Shown one piece after another: positions 27,743 through 37,106 of a stretch of DNA of 64,000 nt. This DNA comes from Flavihumibacter soli (GTDB lineage Bacteria > Bacteroidota > Bacteroidia > Sphingobacteriales > Sphingobacteriaceae): contig NZ_JAAFZB010000096.1 in NCBI RefSeq assembly GCF_010692725.1, forward strand, positions 124,001 through 188,000. Direction: 5' to 3'. The translations under genes and the position numbers were made by a program. Positions within the stretch are counted from its first letter, which is position 1, and every line of letters starts with the position of its first letter. The notes beneath the pieces are model-generated. The model saw nothing but the letters and a program-made list of their open reading frames with translations. It made no database searches and was not told the DNA's origin.

Positions 27743-29107
27743 ATGGACATTCAGCATCTTATTAAAAAATATCACGTTCCGGCTCCCCGTTATACCAGCT
27801 ACCCTACTGTTCCTTACTGGGATGCAGAGTCACCAACCATCGATGAATGGACCAAATCTGTACAGCTATCGTTCAGGGAAAGCAACCGATCTGACGGGAT
27901 TAGCTTATATGTTCATTTGCCGTTTTGTGAAAGCCTGTGTACTTATTGCGGCTGCAATACCCGGATTACAAAAAATCACCAGGTAGAAGAGCCTTACATA
28001 GATGCAGTACTGCGAGAATGGGACCTATACTGCAATCTGTTTGACGAAAAGCCGCTTATCAAGGAGATTCATCTTGGCGGGGGCACACCCACGTTTTTTA
28101 ACCATCAGAACCTTCACAGGCTAATCACAGGTTTACTTGCCCAGGCCGATGTACATCCTAACGCTGAATTCAGTTTCGAAGCTCATCCCAACAACACAAG
28201 TCCGGAGCATCTCCAAACCCTTTACGACCTGGGATTTAGAAGGCTAAGCCTTGGAATACAAGACTTTGATCCGAAGGTGCAGCTGATCATAAACCGGGTG
28301 CAAAGTTTCGAACAGGTTAAACTCGTGACCAATGAGGCACGTAAAATAGGTTATTCATCAATAAATTTTGACCTCATATATGGTCTCCCACTACAAACAC
28401 CAGCCGGCCTTGAGGAAACAATCAAAAAGGTGATCACCCTACTTCCGGACCGCATTGCGTTTTACAGTTATGCGCATGTCCCCTGGGTTAAGCCAGGTCA
28501 GCGTCGGTATAATGAAAGTCATTTGCCTTCCACAGAAGTAAAGCAACGATTATATGAACTGGGTCGCAACATGTTCACCAATTCAGGCTATGAAGAAATA
28601 GGAATGGATCATTTCGCCCTGAAATCAGACAGCCTGTACGAAGCTCAGGAATCCGGAAAGCTACATCGTAACTTTATGGGTTATACTCATCAATATACAC
28701 GGCTGATGATCTCACTGGGTGTATCGTCAATAAGCGATACCTGGTTTGCCTTTGCTCAAAATGTTAAAAAAGTGGAGGATTACATTCAACTGGTGAATAA
28801 CAATGTCTTTCCTATATTTAAAGGCCATATCTTAAGTGAAACTGACCTTATTATCCGTACACATATTCTAAACCTGATGTGCAGAGGCGCTACTTCCTGG
28901 ACCAAGGGAAATGAGTCAACTGAAGCCTTGTTTGAAGGACTGGAGAGGGTTCAGGAAATGGTAAAAGACGGTCTGGCAGAGATGACGACTGCAGGCTTAA
29001 CAGTAAAGCCGGAAGGAAAGAGATTTCTCCGAAATATTTGCATGGCTTTTGATGCAAGATTATATGCAAATAAGCCCTCAGCCCAATTGTTCAGTATGAC
29101 AGGCTGA
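27743..29107 (+). CDS. hemN: Oxygen-independent coproporphyrinogen III oxidase
   Basis: This 454-residue radical-SAM enzyme decarboxylates coproporphyrinogen III without oxygen to make heme under low-oxygen conditions. The N-terminal YHVPAPRYTSYPTVPYWD, the radical-SAM cluster motif CESLCTYCGC (CxxxCxxC plus the extra Cys typical of HemN), GGGTPTF and the C-terminal HemN domain are all present. It is in the predicted low-oxygen operon with ldhA and a truncated hemoglobin. The product heme is needed for the cbb3 oxidase and the FixL-type sensor. Confidence 0.95.
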   Translation: MDIQHLIKKYHVPAPRYTSYPTVPYWDAESPTIDEWTKSVQLSFRESNRSDGISLYVHLPFCESLCTYCGCNTRITKNHQVEEPYIDAVLREWDLYCNLFDEKPLIKEIHLGGGTPTFFNHQNLHRLITGLLAQADVHPNAEFSFEAHPNNTSPEHLQTLYDLGFRRLSLGIQDFDPKVQLIINRVQSFEQVKLVTNEARKIGYSSINFDLIYGLPLQTPAGLEETIKKVITLLPDRIAFYSYAHVPWVKPGQRRYNESHLPSTEVKQRLYELGRNMFTNSGYEEIGMDHFALKSDSLYEAQESGKLHRNFMGYTHQYTRLMISLGVSSISDTWFAFAQNVKKVEDYIQLVNNNVFPIFKGHILSETDLIIRTHILNLMCRGATSWTKGNESTEALFEGLERVQEMVKDGLAEMTTAGLTVKPEGKRFLRNICMAFDARLYANKPSAQLFSMTG

Positions 29108-29145
29108 TTATGAAAACTGTGCCTGATGGCACTTAATAACTTACA

Positions 29146-29541
29146 ATGGAAACTCCACAAGATATATTAACCTTAGATGATGTAAAAAAACTTGTCGACA
29201 CCTTCTATGCAAAGGTGCAGCAGGACCCCTTACTTGCGCCTGTTTTTAATGAGCGTATACAGGACAGGTGGACTGAGCATTTGGAAAAGATGTACCGGTT
29301 CTGGCAGACAGTCCTTCTGGAAGAGCAAACCTATTCAGGAAGCCCTTTCATGCCACATGCTAATCTTCCTGTAGACAACACTCACTTTCGCGAGTGGCTG
29401 AACTTGTTTGAACAAACAGTTACGGAACTGTTCAGCGGGCAGAAAGCCACTGAAGCCATATGGCGTGCTGAAAAGATGGCGCAAATGTTCGAGTTCAAAA
29501 TAGCTCACCACCGAAATAATCCCTATACCAGTATTCACTGA
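29146..29541 (+). CDS. Group III truncated hemoglobin
   Basis: This 131-residue protein has the compact 2-over-2 globin layout of group III (VDTFYAKVQQDPLLAPVFNERI, HLEKMYRFWQTVLLE, YSGSPFMPHANLP, THFREWLNLFEQTV). The His in THFREWL is the likely proximal heme ligand. Group III globins are linked to handling of oxygen, nitric oxide or peroxide in low-oxygen bacteria. It lies 38 bp after hemN, in the same direction and probably on the same transcript, so heme supply and globin are made together. Confidence 0.9.
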   Translation: METPQDILTLDDVKKLVDTFYAKVQQDPLLAPVFNERIQDRWTEHLEKMYRFWQTVLLEEQTYSGSPFMPHANLPVDNTHFREWLNLFEQTVTELFSGQKATEAIWRAEKMAQMFEFKIAHHRNNPYTSIH

Positions 29542-29635
29542 TAGGCTTGTTAATTAGAATGCGAATATAAAGACTTTGAGAGGGAAGACAGTGGATTAGA
29601 TAAAGCTGGTCCCGCTAAGCGTTTATAGTTCTTCT

Positions 29636-30481
29636 TCACTTTTCAGCAGATATCACCCAGGCGCCTGCATCCATCGCAATCTTTCCTTCAGGGTATTTCT
29701 GGTTGAGCAGTTCAAATACTTCCGACCTGATCCGCCCTTTCACCTCATCATCCGCTGTACTGAGTGCAGCAACGATAGATGCGCCCACTTCTGTCATCAT
29801 GTTCCAGTAAACATCAGCAGTTCCTACATTGTATTTTGAGTTTACTTCATTCTCAGAAATGTTTTTCAGTCCGGCCTGCCTGAATAAATGAGGAACAAGG
29901 CCCGCTTCTGCGCAGCGGAACATTCCCGGCGCCCCGGGCGGCAGCTGAGGGATCTCTATATGCTTGCTGATTGCGCCCATAATGGCAGTATTCCAAAAAT
30001 TCTTTTCCGGCACATTCCATACCGAAGCTGCTATTCGTCCACCCGGTTTCAGAACGCGGGTCATTTCACGTGCAGCCTGTAACATATCCGGAAAAAACAT
30101 GAAACCAAAACGGCAGCTTACCGCATCAAAGGTGTTGTCTCCGAACGGTAGTTGGGACGCATCACTAACAAGGGTTTCGAAATTTGTGATTCCGCGTCGT
30201 TCTGCCTTCTCCCTCGCAACTGCCAGCATTCCTTCCGCAAGATCCGTACTGATCACCTTTCCGCCTTTCAACATTGAAGCGATGGTGAGCCCAGGCTCGC
30301 CGGTCCCTGCCGCTATATCTAAAACCACGTCATCATCCTTAATTTTGAGCATACTGATAATCTCATCACCAAAGGGTTTCAAAAAACCCATAATAAGGTC
30401 GTCCCACTTTTTCCAGCCGGTTGAAAACTGGTTCCAGGACTCTTTCTGCTGGTCACGTATCTCTTCTGATTGCGGTTCCAT
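29636..30481 (-). CDS. Class I SAM-dependent methyltransferase (UbiE/arsenite-methyltransferase-like)
   Basis: The protein is 281 residues from the ATG at 30481. An upstream in-frame start at 30595 adds 38 residues unlike the family, so the shorter form is preferred. Motif I is VLDIAAGTGEPGLTIA, followed by ISTDLAEGMLAVA (acid loop) and LPFGDNTFDAVSCRFGFMFFPD, as in Methyltransf_11 enzymes. The opening RDQQKESWNQFSTGWKKWDD is typical of ubiquinone/menaquinone-type C-methyltransferases. The substrate is unknown. It is divergent from the thioesterase gene across a 411-bp gap. Confidence 0.8.
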   Translation of the reverse strand: MEPQSEEIRDQQKESWNQFSTGWKKWDDLIMGFLKPFGDEIISMLKIKDDDVVLDIAAGTGEPGLTIASMLKGGKVISTDLAEGMLAVAREKAERRGITNFETLVSDASQLPFGDNTFDAVSCRFGFMFFPDMLQAAREMTRVLKPGGRIAASVWNVPEKNFWNTAIMGAISKHIEIPQLPPGAPGMFRCAEAGLVPHLFRQAGLKNISENEVNSKYNVGTADVYWNMMTEVGASIVAALSTADDEVKGRIRSEVFELLNQKYPEGKIAMDAGAWVISAEK

Positions 30482-30892
30482 ACTAATTGATTTAATGATT
30501 ACCAGATTCGGTTTCTTAATTAAATCTATCAGGTTTTTATTTATAAAACAAGGCGGATTAATCGATATGTATTTGATTTTAAGATGGTTGCCCAATCTTA
30601 CCCCCCCGTAATTATCAACTTAATTCCCGGGTAATGTTGCCGGTAGGTGCAAATTGATCATGGTATCAAATATTTTCTATGATCAATCCATTTTTCATTT
30701 TAAAAAGCCTTCACGAAAACCAATTCCTCAATATATATATCGTATTATGAACATTTTTCATGATTTTTATTCCTTTGGAATATTTATTGTGAAAATGTAA
30801 ACCATATATCGTGTGAATATTACCATGCTTTTACTATAATAGGTGAATAAAGCACTTTATGATCTGAAATATTATCAATTAAATTCAAAAAC
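30482..30892. other. AT-rich gene-free stretch with a TTGAT-N6-ATCAA palindrome
   Basis: This 411-bp divergent intergenic region is AT-rich and holds no credible coding frame. A palindrome TTGAT-N6-ATCAA sits at 30654-30669. Its spacing (N6) differs from FNR boxes (N4). A -7-like TAGATTTA lies at 30528-30521 for the methyltransferase gene. Otherwise I see nothing. Confidence 0.45.
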
Positions 30893-31291
30893 ATGGAATT
30901 AATAGCAACAAAAGTTTGTAAGAAGGGAGATATAGGCGTGCATGACAATTTATTTGGCGGATTAATGTTATGCTGGATCGATGAAGCTGCCTTATCAATG
31001 GCAACTTCAGTTTGTCACACACCGAATATGGTTACTTTAAAAATTAACGAAGTCCTTTTTAAGTCCCCCGTAAAGGTGAATAACCAGATAAAGATCTACG
31101 GCAGTGTTGAGAGCGTTGGAAACACTTCCATAACACTGGCGATCGAAGCAAGGAGGTTCAGCGTTTATACACACGAGGAGACTATAGTTTGTTCAACGAA
31201 GATCGTTTTTGTGAGAATTGATGACGATGGCAGGGCCATCCCCATTTCAAAATCCAAAAAAGCGAAAATAATGGAGAGCATTGAGAGTTAA
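30893..31291 (+). CDS. Acyl-CoA thioesterase (hotdog fold, YciA-like)
   Basis: This 132-residue hotdog protein hydrolyses acyl-CoA to free acid and CoA. The pattern DNLFGGLMLCWIDEAALSMA, with the Asp-type catalytic region, and the VNNQIKIYGSVESVGNTSITLAIEA strands match the acyl-CoA thioesterase family. The length is right for a single-domain form. It is a stand-alone gene, convergent with the cbb3 assembly cluster. The acyl preference cannot be told. Confidence 0.85.
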   Translation: MELIATKVCKKGDIGVHDNLFGGLMLCWIDEAALSMATSVCHTPNMVTLKINEVLFKSPVKVNNQIKIYGSVESVGNTSITLAIEARRFSVYTHEETIVCSTKIVFVRIDDDGRAIPISKSKKAKIMESIES

Positions 31292-31343
31292 TTCAATTCA
31301 GATCATCACTCAGGCTCCTCTCCAAATAGGATAAGAACGTCTA

Positions 31344-32033
31344 TTAGCAAACAGCAGTACTGCTTGTATAGATCCGCGGTGAGAAGTAAGGGATATCCAG
31401 ATCTGCACCTCTCAGCAGAAACCAGATTCCCATAAAAAGCGTTACAAACGGCAGTATTCTGGAAAAGCGGATTTGAATCCAACTGCGAAAAAACAAACCC
31501 GCGAATGCCGCTACGAGCATCAGGGGTGTTGTACCCAAGCCGAAAAAGAACATGTATTCGGCACCAGCTTTTATCGAACCAGTGTTCACGGCACCTGCCA
31601 ATGCCAGGTAAACCATTCCGCACGGAAGGATACCGTTTAGCATTCCGGCGAAAAAGCCACCGTAAGGCTTAATTAACAACTTCACCATATGCTTTGAAAG
31701 CGGCCCCATCACTTTCAGCTGGAAAGCCTCGATACCAGTAGGCCGCTTCCTTGAAAAGTGCATTAAGGCCATGACAATCAGTATTATCCCGGTTAAAATG
31801 CTTATCCCCTGCTGTAAACCCAGGAGATTAAAGCTTTTCCCCATTAAACCGAACAATAAGCCAAAGACAACATAGGTTAGGATCCTGCCTGATTGATATA
31901 CTACTCTTTGCAAAACCGCATACCAGCGGGAATATCCATGGACAGGCAGTGCCATAACCAATGGTCCGCACATTGCTACACAATGTAAGCTGCCGAAGAG
32001 GCCTGTAAAGAATGCAAGTGTGTTAAAACTCAT
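31344..32033 (-). CDS. Sulfite exporter TauE/SafE family protein (cbb3-assembly-associated)
   Basis: This 229-residue membrane protein has about six membrane segments. It shows the DsbD/TauE-like start FFTGLFGSLHCVAMCGPLVMAL, with a Cys-containing first segment, and the GMLNGILPCGMVYLALAGA repeat of the same motif in the second half. In many bacteria this SafE-type protein sits next to fixH/ccoG and is implicated in copper handling for cbb3 oxidase, not sulfite. Here its start overlaps fixH by 4 bp and it ends the cco cluster. The copper role is inference from motif and position. Confidence 0.8.
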   Translation of the reverse strand: MSFNTLAFFTGLFGSLHCVAMCGPLVMALPVHGYSRWYAVLQRVVYQSGRILTYVVFGLLFGLMGKSFNLLGLQQGISILTGIILIVMALMHFSRKRPTGIEAFQLKVMGPLSKHMVKLLIKPYGGFFAGMLNGILPCGMVYLALAGAVNTGSIKAGAEYMFFFGLGTTPLMLVAAFAGLFFRSWIQIRFSRILPFVTLFMGIWFLLRGADLDIPYFSPRIYTSSTAVC

Positions 32034-32458
32034 GGCATCACAATCTCACGCTGAACCAGGTACTCTTTTCCCCCAATCGCAAATTCCAGTCGAAGGTTCC
32101 ACGGTCCGCTTGTTAAAACGTTCGCAGGAATAAAAACCTGGTTTCCCGTACCTGTTGTCCCTTTGCTAAGCCTGTCAAGCTTGATATCTGAGGGCCTTTG
32201 GCATGATAACTTATAATTAGCGGGAGATTTGAAAGTTATCGTAAGTCCTGCCTTCTCAGCCAGGAACTGCGGTACTACGGAATCCAGCTCTGCGTTTTTC
32301 TGGAGATCATAGTCCCGGTCATATACCAGACCTTTTTCATAATAATCCTCATCTACAAGCTCGTCTTCGCCTGAGGTGAAGAACATTTTTGTTGCCATGG
32401 CAATGATAAAAACCATAAACAGAGCCAACCCGATAATTATTTTAGTTCCCCAATTCAT
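32030..32458 (-). CDS. fixH: FixH/CcoH family protein
   Basis: This 142-residue protein has an N-terminal anchor (WGTKIIIGLALFMVFIIAMATKMFF) and a periplasmic domain with VDEDYYEKGLVYDRDYD, the hallmark of the FixH family. FixH/CcoH is required for stable assembly of cbb3 oxidase. It lies 3 bp after ccoG and overlaps the SafE-type gene by 4 bp, so the three genes are translationally linked. Confidence 0.9.
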   Translation of the reverse strand: MNWGTKIIIGLALFMVFIIAMATKMFFTSGEDELVDEDYYEKGLVYDRDYDLQKNAELDSVVPQFLAEKAGLTITFKSPANYKLSCQRPSDIKLDRLSKGTTGTGNQVFIPANVLTSGPWNLRLEFAIGGKEYLVQREIVMP

Positions 32459-32461
32459 AAT

Positions 32462-33826
32462 TTAAAAATTAGGAGGCGCGATAAAGGTTGTTTCGACCTT
32501 CTCGATCACCTGATTTCCTGAAAAAACATTCAGATTAATATCTGATTTATACTGTTCAATCCCTTTTTGCGGACGAATCACAAAGAAGGTGAGTTTGGTA
32601 GTACTGCCCTTTTCAAGTCTTTTTATATTCTGTATGAATTGAATTTTAGCAGTAGGGTCAGAAGCCTTTATATTGAAGTTTATGCTGTGATTTGTTTTAT
32701 TTATGATCTCAGCATTATAAAGATTACTAACGGTACCGTCCTCCCGCAACTGATAGAGCGTTCCTCCAGCCCTTAACAAAGTTGTCTCTATATCTGTTCG
32801 CCTTACCAGTAGTATCGCTAATGCGCTAACCATTATAAGCAATAGTGTGCTATATGCATATACCCTTTTACTCAATTTAAAAGGCTCTCCGCTTATGATC
32901 TCCTCTTCCGATTTAAAACCGATAAGCCGTTTGGGGCGGTTTAGTTTTGCCATGACCATATCGCACGCGTCAATACAAGCGGTACAGTTGATGCATTCGA
33001 GTTGGGTGCCCTCGCGAATATCTATCCCGGTTGGGCACACCTGTACACATAAGTTACAGTCAATACAATCACCGTGCAAATTAGCCTCGCCCTTCCGCAC
33101 TTTGGCCCTGGGTTCACCACGTCGATAATCGTAGCCCACTATCATACTCTGCTTATCAAGCAGTACGCCCTGCAGCCTTCCGTACGGACAAATAACCGTG
33201 CAAACTATTTCCCGGATATAAGCAAAGACACCGTAAAACATCAGTGTAAAGACTGTAATGGCAATAAACCCGGTTAAATGCTTAGATACCGGCTGACTGA
33301 TGATTTGAACCAGCGCCTCCGTACTGATGATATAAGCCAGAAAGGTGTTGGCGATAAGGAAAGATATAGCTAAAAATATAACATGCTTCAGCCCTTTCTT
33401 AAAGAACTTTTCAGCGGTGAGGTGTGAGGCATTTAACTTCCTTTGTCTTTGGGCATCACCTTCAATCAGGTATTCAATTTTCCGGAATACCATCTCCATA
33501 AATATGGTCTGCGGGCAAGCCCACCCACACCATACACGGCCGAACACAGCGGTAAACAGCACAATGAATACAAGGAATATTAAAGTGGCTACAACGAAAA
33601 GATAAAAATCCTGGGGCCAGAATATCACACCGAAAAACACAAACTTTCTTTCAAGGACATTAAGTAAGACCAGTTGCTCTCCGTTTATTCTCAGAAAAGG
33701 TCCTGAAAATAGTAAGGCCAGCAGGAACCAGCTGAAGATACTGCGATATCTATAGAGTTTCCCTTTTATAAGCTTAGGGTAGATCCATTGCCGACCTTTT
33801 GCCTCCTCACTATTCTTGTTATCCAT
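32462..33826 (-). CDS. ccoG: cbb3 oxidase accessory ferredoxin-like protein CcoG
   Basis: This 454-residue membrane protein has several N-terminal membrane segments, then two 4Fe-4S motifs (CIDCNLCVQVCP and CINCTACIDACD). These lie before a last membrane segment and a C-terminal Ig-like periplasmic domain. Typical features include FGRVWCGWACPQTIFMEMVFR and EIVCTVICPYGRLQG. CcoG (RdxA/FixG) is thought to reduce Cu(II) to Cu(I) for insertion into the oxidase. It is between ccoP and fixH, as expected for the cluster. Confidence 0.95.
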   Translation of the reverse strand: MDNKNSEEAKGRQWIYPKLIKGKLYRYRSIFSWFLLALLFSGPFLRINGEQLVLLNVLERKFVFFGVIFWPQDFYLFVVATLIFLVFIVLFTAVFGRVWCGWACPQTIFMEMVFRKIEYLIEGDAQRQRKLNASHLTAEKFFKKGLKHVIFLAISFLIANTFLAYIISTEALVQIISQPVSKHLTGFIAITVFTLMFYGVFAYIREIVCTVICPYGRLQGVLLDKQSMIVGYDYRRGEPRAKVRKGEANLHGDCIDCNLCVQVCPTGIDIREGTQLECINCTACIDACDMVMAKLNRPKRLIGFKSEEEIISGEPFKLSKRVYAYSTLLLIMVSALAILLVRRTDIETTLLRAGGTLYQLREDGTVSNLYNAEIINKTNHSINFNIKASDPTAKIQFIQNIKRLEKGSTTKLTFFVIRPQKGIEQYKSDINLNVFSGNQVIEKVETTFIAPPNF

Positions 33827-33868
33827 TTTCTATCAAACTCTTACTAGTCGTAATCCGAGCCCCCACTT

Positions 33869-34744
33869 CTATCCTTCCTTATCCCCTTGTGGTGCCTTAG
33901 GGTTAGCCGGCTTTGTACCCTTTAATGAAAGTATGTAATTGGAAACTTCTGATATCTGTTTAGGACTCAAAGTCTTCTCCCATGAGATCATACCCTTATC
34001 CGGCACGCCATACTTGATGGTTTTAAACACACTGCCGATCTTTCCGCCGTGAAGCCAATATTCATCTGTCAGATTAGGCCCAACTGATCCCTGCCCCTTA
34101 TCTCCATGGCAGGCGACGCAATTTGTGCTGAATAATGCTTTACCGGCATCCAGTGTGCCGGCTTCACTGCTCACCTTTACATTGCTCTCATCAATTTTAT
34201 CTGCTGAGGAGGCGAGATAGGCAGCCTTTTCCCGTTCCGCCAGTTTCATTTCGCTTACATATTCCTGTTCCTGCGACTGCCCCCATCCGGTGCCATGATA
34301 AGTGATAAAATACAGGAATCCGACGGCAATACTTCCATAGAACAACAAATTGAACCAGCCCGGTACAGGATTATCGAGCTCCTTGATACCGTCGAACTCA
34401 TGTTCAATAAGCAGGTCCTTTTCCTCTTCGAGAGGTTTAAGACCAAGGATTTTTGAAAAGATGCCTGGCTTCTTACTCTGCCTTGCTTTCCAGTCTTCAT
34501 ATTCCAGCCTTTCAACGACTTCCGATAAAGGTAATGGGGAAGGGTTCCGTAACTCTTTGGCCAGCGCCTTGAAAGTGTTTAGCAGCACGAAAGCGAATGC
34601 CAGCAGCAACACCGCAGCCGCTATAAACACACCTATCAGTACGTCCATATAATAATTTCCGGAAGTTGAAATTACATTGTTCTCCTGTCCAAAAGCTGGA
34701 ATACTTAATAAAGAAAGTATAAGGATATAGTTAACGCGTCTCAT
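33869..34744 (-). CDS. ccoP: cbb3-type cytochrome c oxidase subunit III (CcoP)
   Basis: This 291-residue protein has a signal-like start (MRRVNYILILSLLSIPAFG), a first membrane segment (VLIGVFIAAAVLLLAFAFVL), a second (WFNLLFYGSIAVGFLYFITY), and a periplasmic cytochrome c domain with a single CVACH heme site. The likely Met ligand is in KGMISWEKTLSP. Proteobacterial CcoP has two hemes. The one-heme form here is usual in Bacteroidota. It lies 3 bp after ccoQ and passes electrons to the CcoNO core. Confidence 0.93.
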   Translation of the reverse strand: MRRVNYILILSLLSIPAFGQENNVISTSGNYYMDVLIGVFIAAAVLLLAFAFVLLNTFKALAKELRNPSPLPLSEVVERLEYEDWKARQSKKPGIFSKILGLKPLEEEKDLLIEHEFDGIKELDNPVPGWFNLLFYGSIAVGFLYFITYHGTGWGQSQEQEYVSEMKLAEREKAAYLASSADKIDESNVKVSSEAGTLDAGKALFSTNCVACHGDKGQGSVGPNLTDEYWLHGGKIGSVFKTIKYGVPDKGMISWEKTLSPKQISEVSNYILSLKGTKPANPKAPQGDKEG

Positions 34745-34747
34745 AAT

Positions 34748-34918
34748 TTACTCTTGATTTTCGTCATCCAATGGAAGATTACGCATATAGGAAATGTGCT
34801 CTTTATTCATCTTGATTAAAAGCAGAGCTATTCCTACAAAAAACAAAAAGAATATGCATAGCGAAATGATCAGGTAGATCTCATCGCCGGCTATCTTATC
34901 TATAAATTGTCTGAACAT
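34748..34918 (-). CDS. ccoQ: Small CcoQ-like subunit
   Basis: This 56-residue frame encodes one membrane segment (EIYLIISLCIFFLFFVGIAL) followed by a basic, then acidic tail ending DDENQE. Its position between ccoNO and ccoP, its size and its topology all fit CcoQ, the small stabilising subunit of cbb3 oxidase. The sequence itself is too short to prove the family. The start is the ATG at 34918, 40 bp after ccoNO, and the stop leaves 3 bp to ccoP. Confidence 0.75.
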   Translation of the reverse strand: MFRQFIDKIAGDEIYLIISLCIFFLFFVGIALLLIKMNKEHISYMRNLPLDDENQE

Positions 34919-34958
34919 GTTCGTTTTTCTTAATTGAGTTTATTGATCGAATCCGGAA

Positions 34959-37085
34959 CTACTTATTTGCCGTTTTACTCACCTTGATATCGGCACCAAG
35001 GCGCTGCAGATATGCTATCAGCGCAACGATCTCACGGTCACTCTTCACTTTAATATTGTCTTTTGAAAGATTCCGGGCAATCATCTGCGCCTGTTCATTC
35101 AGTTCCTTGTTAGCGAGCCGAGAATAGCCTTCGGTGTAGGGAACCCCTAAACTTTGCATAGCCTCTATTTTAGAAACGGTGGTGGTGGTATCCAGCCTTT
35201 GCTCAATCAGCCAGGGATAAGGGGGCATGATGCTACCAGGTGACATGGTTGTCGGATCAAACATATGGTTGAAATGCCATGCGTCGGAATACTTCCCTCC
35301 GAGCCGATGAAGATCCGGCCCGGTACGCTTGGATCCCCATAAAAAGGGATGGTCATAAACATACTCGCCCGCCTTACTGTACTCACCATATCGTTCTGTT
35401 TCCGAGCGGAACGGACGCACAGTTTGCGAATGGCAGTTAACACATCCTTCCCGAATATATATATCACGTCCCTGCAGTTCAAGGGGACTATATGGCTTCA
35501 CACTGGTTATAGTCGGGATATTCGAAGAAATCATGAATGTTGGCACCATTTCCACCATCCCGCCGATCATAATAGCTATCAGAGCAAGGACCATGAACTG
35601 AACCGGCCGGCGTTCCAAAGCACGGTGCACTGTTTTCTCGGCTGAATGAGGAATAAAATCTTTTGTGAGAGTCATTGCCTCAGCGGGCTCATTTGCCAGC
35701 AGCTTACCTGTCCGCATCGTTTTAACCAGGTTATAGGTCATCACAATTACGCCTGCAAGGTAGAGCGCTCCTCCGATACCTCGTAATACATGCATCGGAA
35801 TGATCTGGAGCGTGGTGGCAAGGAAGCCCGGATATTTTAGCATGCCCTCCGGGGTAAACTCTCTCAGCATTAATCCTTGTGTGAAACCTGCCCAATACAT
35901 CGGAACTGCATAGAATAAGATACCAAGTGTCCCTATCCAGAAATGAAAGGAGGCCAGTTTTTTCGAATAAAGATTAGTCTGATAAATTCTTGGTACCAGC
36001 CAGTAAAGTATGGCAAATGTCAGGAAACCGTTCCAGCCTAAAGCACCTACATGAACGTGAGCAACTATCCAGTCTGAAAAATGGGCTATAGCGTTTATCT
36101 CCTTGAAAGAAAGCATAGGCCCTTCAAACGTTGCCATTCCGTAGGCAGTTAAGCCTACGACCATAAATTTCAGAATTGCGTCATCACGTACTTTATCCCA
36201 GGCACCACGGAGCGTTAACAGTCCGTTGATCATTCCGCCCCAGCTTGGCGCGATCAGCATGATGGAAAAAACGACTCCCAGGGATTGAGCCCAGCCCGGT
36301 AAAGAAGTATAAAGCAGGTGGTGCGGTCCTGCCCAGATATAAATAAATATGAGCGACCAGAAGTGGAGGATACTCAGCTTATATGAGTAAACCGGGCGAT
36401 TGGCCATCTTAGGAAGGAAGTAGTACATCATTCCCAAGTAGGGTGTTGTAAGAAAAAAGGCAACTGCGTTGTGACCATACCACCACTGTACCAGGGCATC
36501 CTGTACACCTGCATACAAATAATAGCTTTTAAATGCTGAGACAGGCAGTTGAGCCGAATTAACGATATGAAGTACGGCAACAGTAACGAAAGTGGCAATG
36601 TAAAACCAGATGGCAACGTACATGTGTCGCTCGCGGCGCTTAATGATAGTACCAAACATGTTAACGCCGAACACCACCCACACAATGGTTAGAGCGATAT
36701 CTATCGGCCACTCCAACTCAGCATACTCATGAGACGTTGTCAGTCCCAGGGGAAGGGAGATAACAGCTGCGACGATGATCAGCTGCCAACCCCAGAAGTT
36801 GATCTTACTAAGCAGGTCGCTATACATTCTTGCCTTTAACAAACGCTGAAGCGAATAGTAAACACCCATAAAAATTGCGTTACCCACGAACGCGAAGATC
36901 ACGGCATTCGTATGAAGGGGCCTGATACGACCAAATGTGGTGTACTGCGAACCCATATTCATTCCAGGTGTGATCATTTGCAGGGCGATGATCAGACCGA
37001 CAAGCATCCCGATGATACCCCATACAACGGTGGCTATTCCGAAGTTCCGGACAATCTTATTGTCATAACTAAATTTCTCAAGCAT
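34959..37085 (-). CDS. ccoNO: Fused cbb3-type cytochrome c oxidase subunits I and II (CcoNO)
   Basis: This 708-residue protein joins the catalytic heme-copper subunit CcoN and the mono-heme CcoO. The N-terminal part (about 1-480) has twelve membrane segments with the low-spin heme and copper/high-spin heme histidines (GRIRPLHTNAVIFAFVG, QWWYGHNAVAFFLT, WAGPHHLLYTSLPGW, WIVAHVHVGALGWNGF). The C-terminal part (from about 500) has one anchor and the CVNCHSQ heme site with GPDLHRLGGKY. The fused form is common in Bacteroidota. cbb3 oxidases respire at very low oxygen. A predicted activator site lies 75-86 bp upstream of the start. Confidence 0.96.
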   Translation of the reverse strand: MLEKFSYDNKIVRNFGIATVVWGIIGMLVGLIIALQMITPGMNMGSQYTTFGRIRPLHTNAVIFAFVGNAIFMGVYYSLQRLLKARMYSDLLSKINFWGWQLIIVAAVISLPLGLTTSHEYAELEWPIDIALTIVWVVFGVNMFGTIIKRRERHMYVAIWFYIATFVTVAVLHIVNSAQLPVSAFKSYYLYAGVQDALVQWWYGHNAVAFFLTTPYLGMMYYFLPKMANRPVYSYKLSILHFWSLIFIYIWAGPHHLLYTSLPGWAQSLGVVFSIMLIAPSWGGMINGLLTLRGAWDKVRDDAILKFMVVGLTAYGMATFEGPMLSFKEINAIAHFSDWIVAHVHVGALGWNGFLTFAILYWLVPRIYQTNLYSKKLASFHFWIGTLGILFYAVPMYWAGFTQGLMLREFTPEGMLKYPGFLATTLQIIPMHVLRGIGGALYLAGVIVMTYNLVKTMRTGKLLANEPAEAMTLTKDFIPHSAEKTVHRALERRPVQFMVLALIAIMIGGMVEMVPTFMISSNIPTITSVKPYSPLELQGRDIYIREGCVNCHSQTVRPFRSETERYGEYSKAGEYVYDHPFLWGSKRTGPDLHRLGGKYSDAWHFNHMFDPTTMSPGSIMPPYPWLIEQRLDTTTTVSKIEAMQSLGVPYTEGYSRLANKELNEQAQMIARNLSKDNIKVKSDREIVALIAYLQRLGADIKVSKTANK

Positions 37086-37106
37086 TGAAGTGGAATTATT
37101 TCGGTG

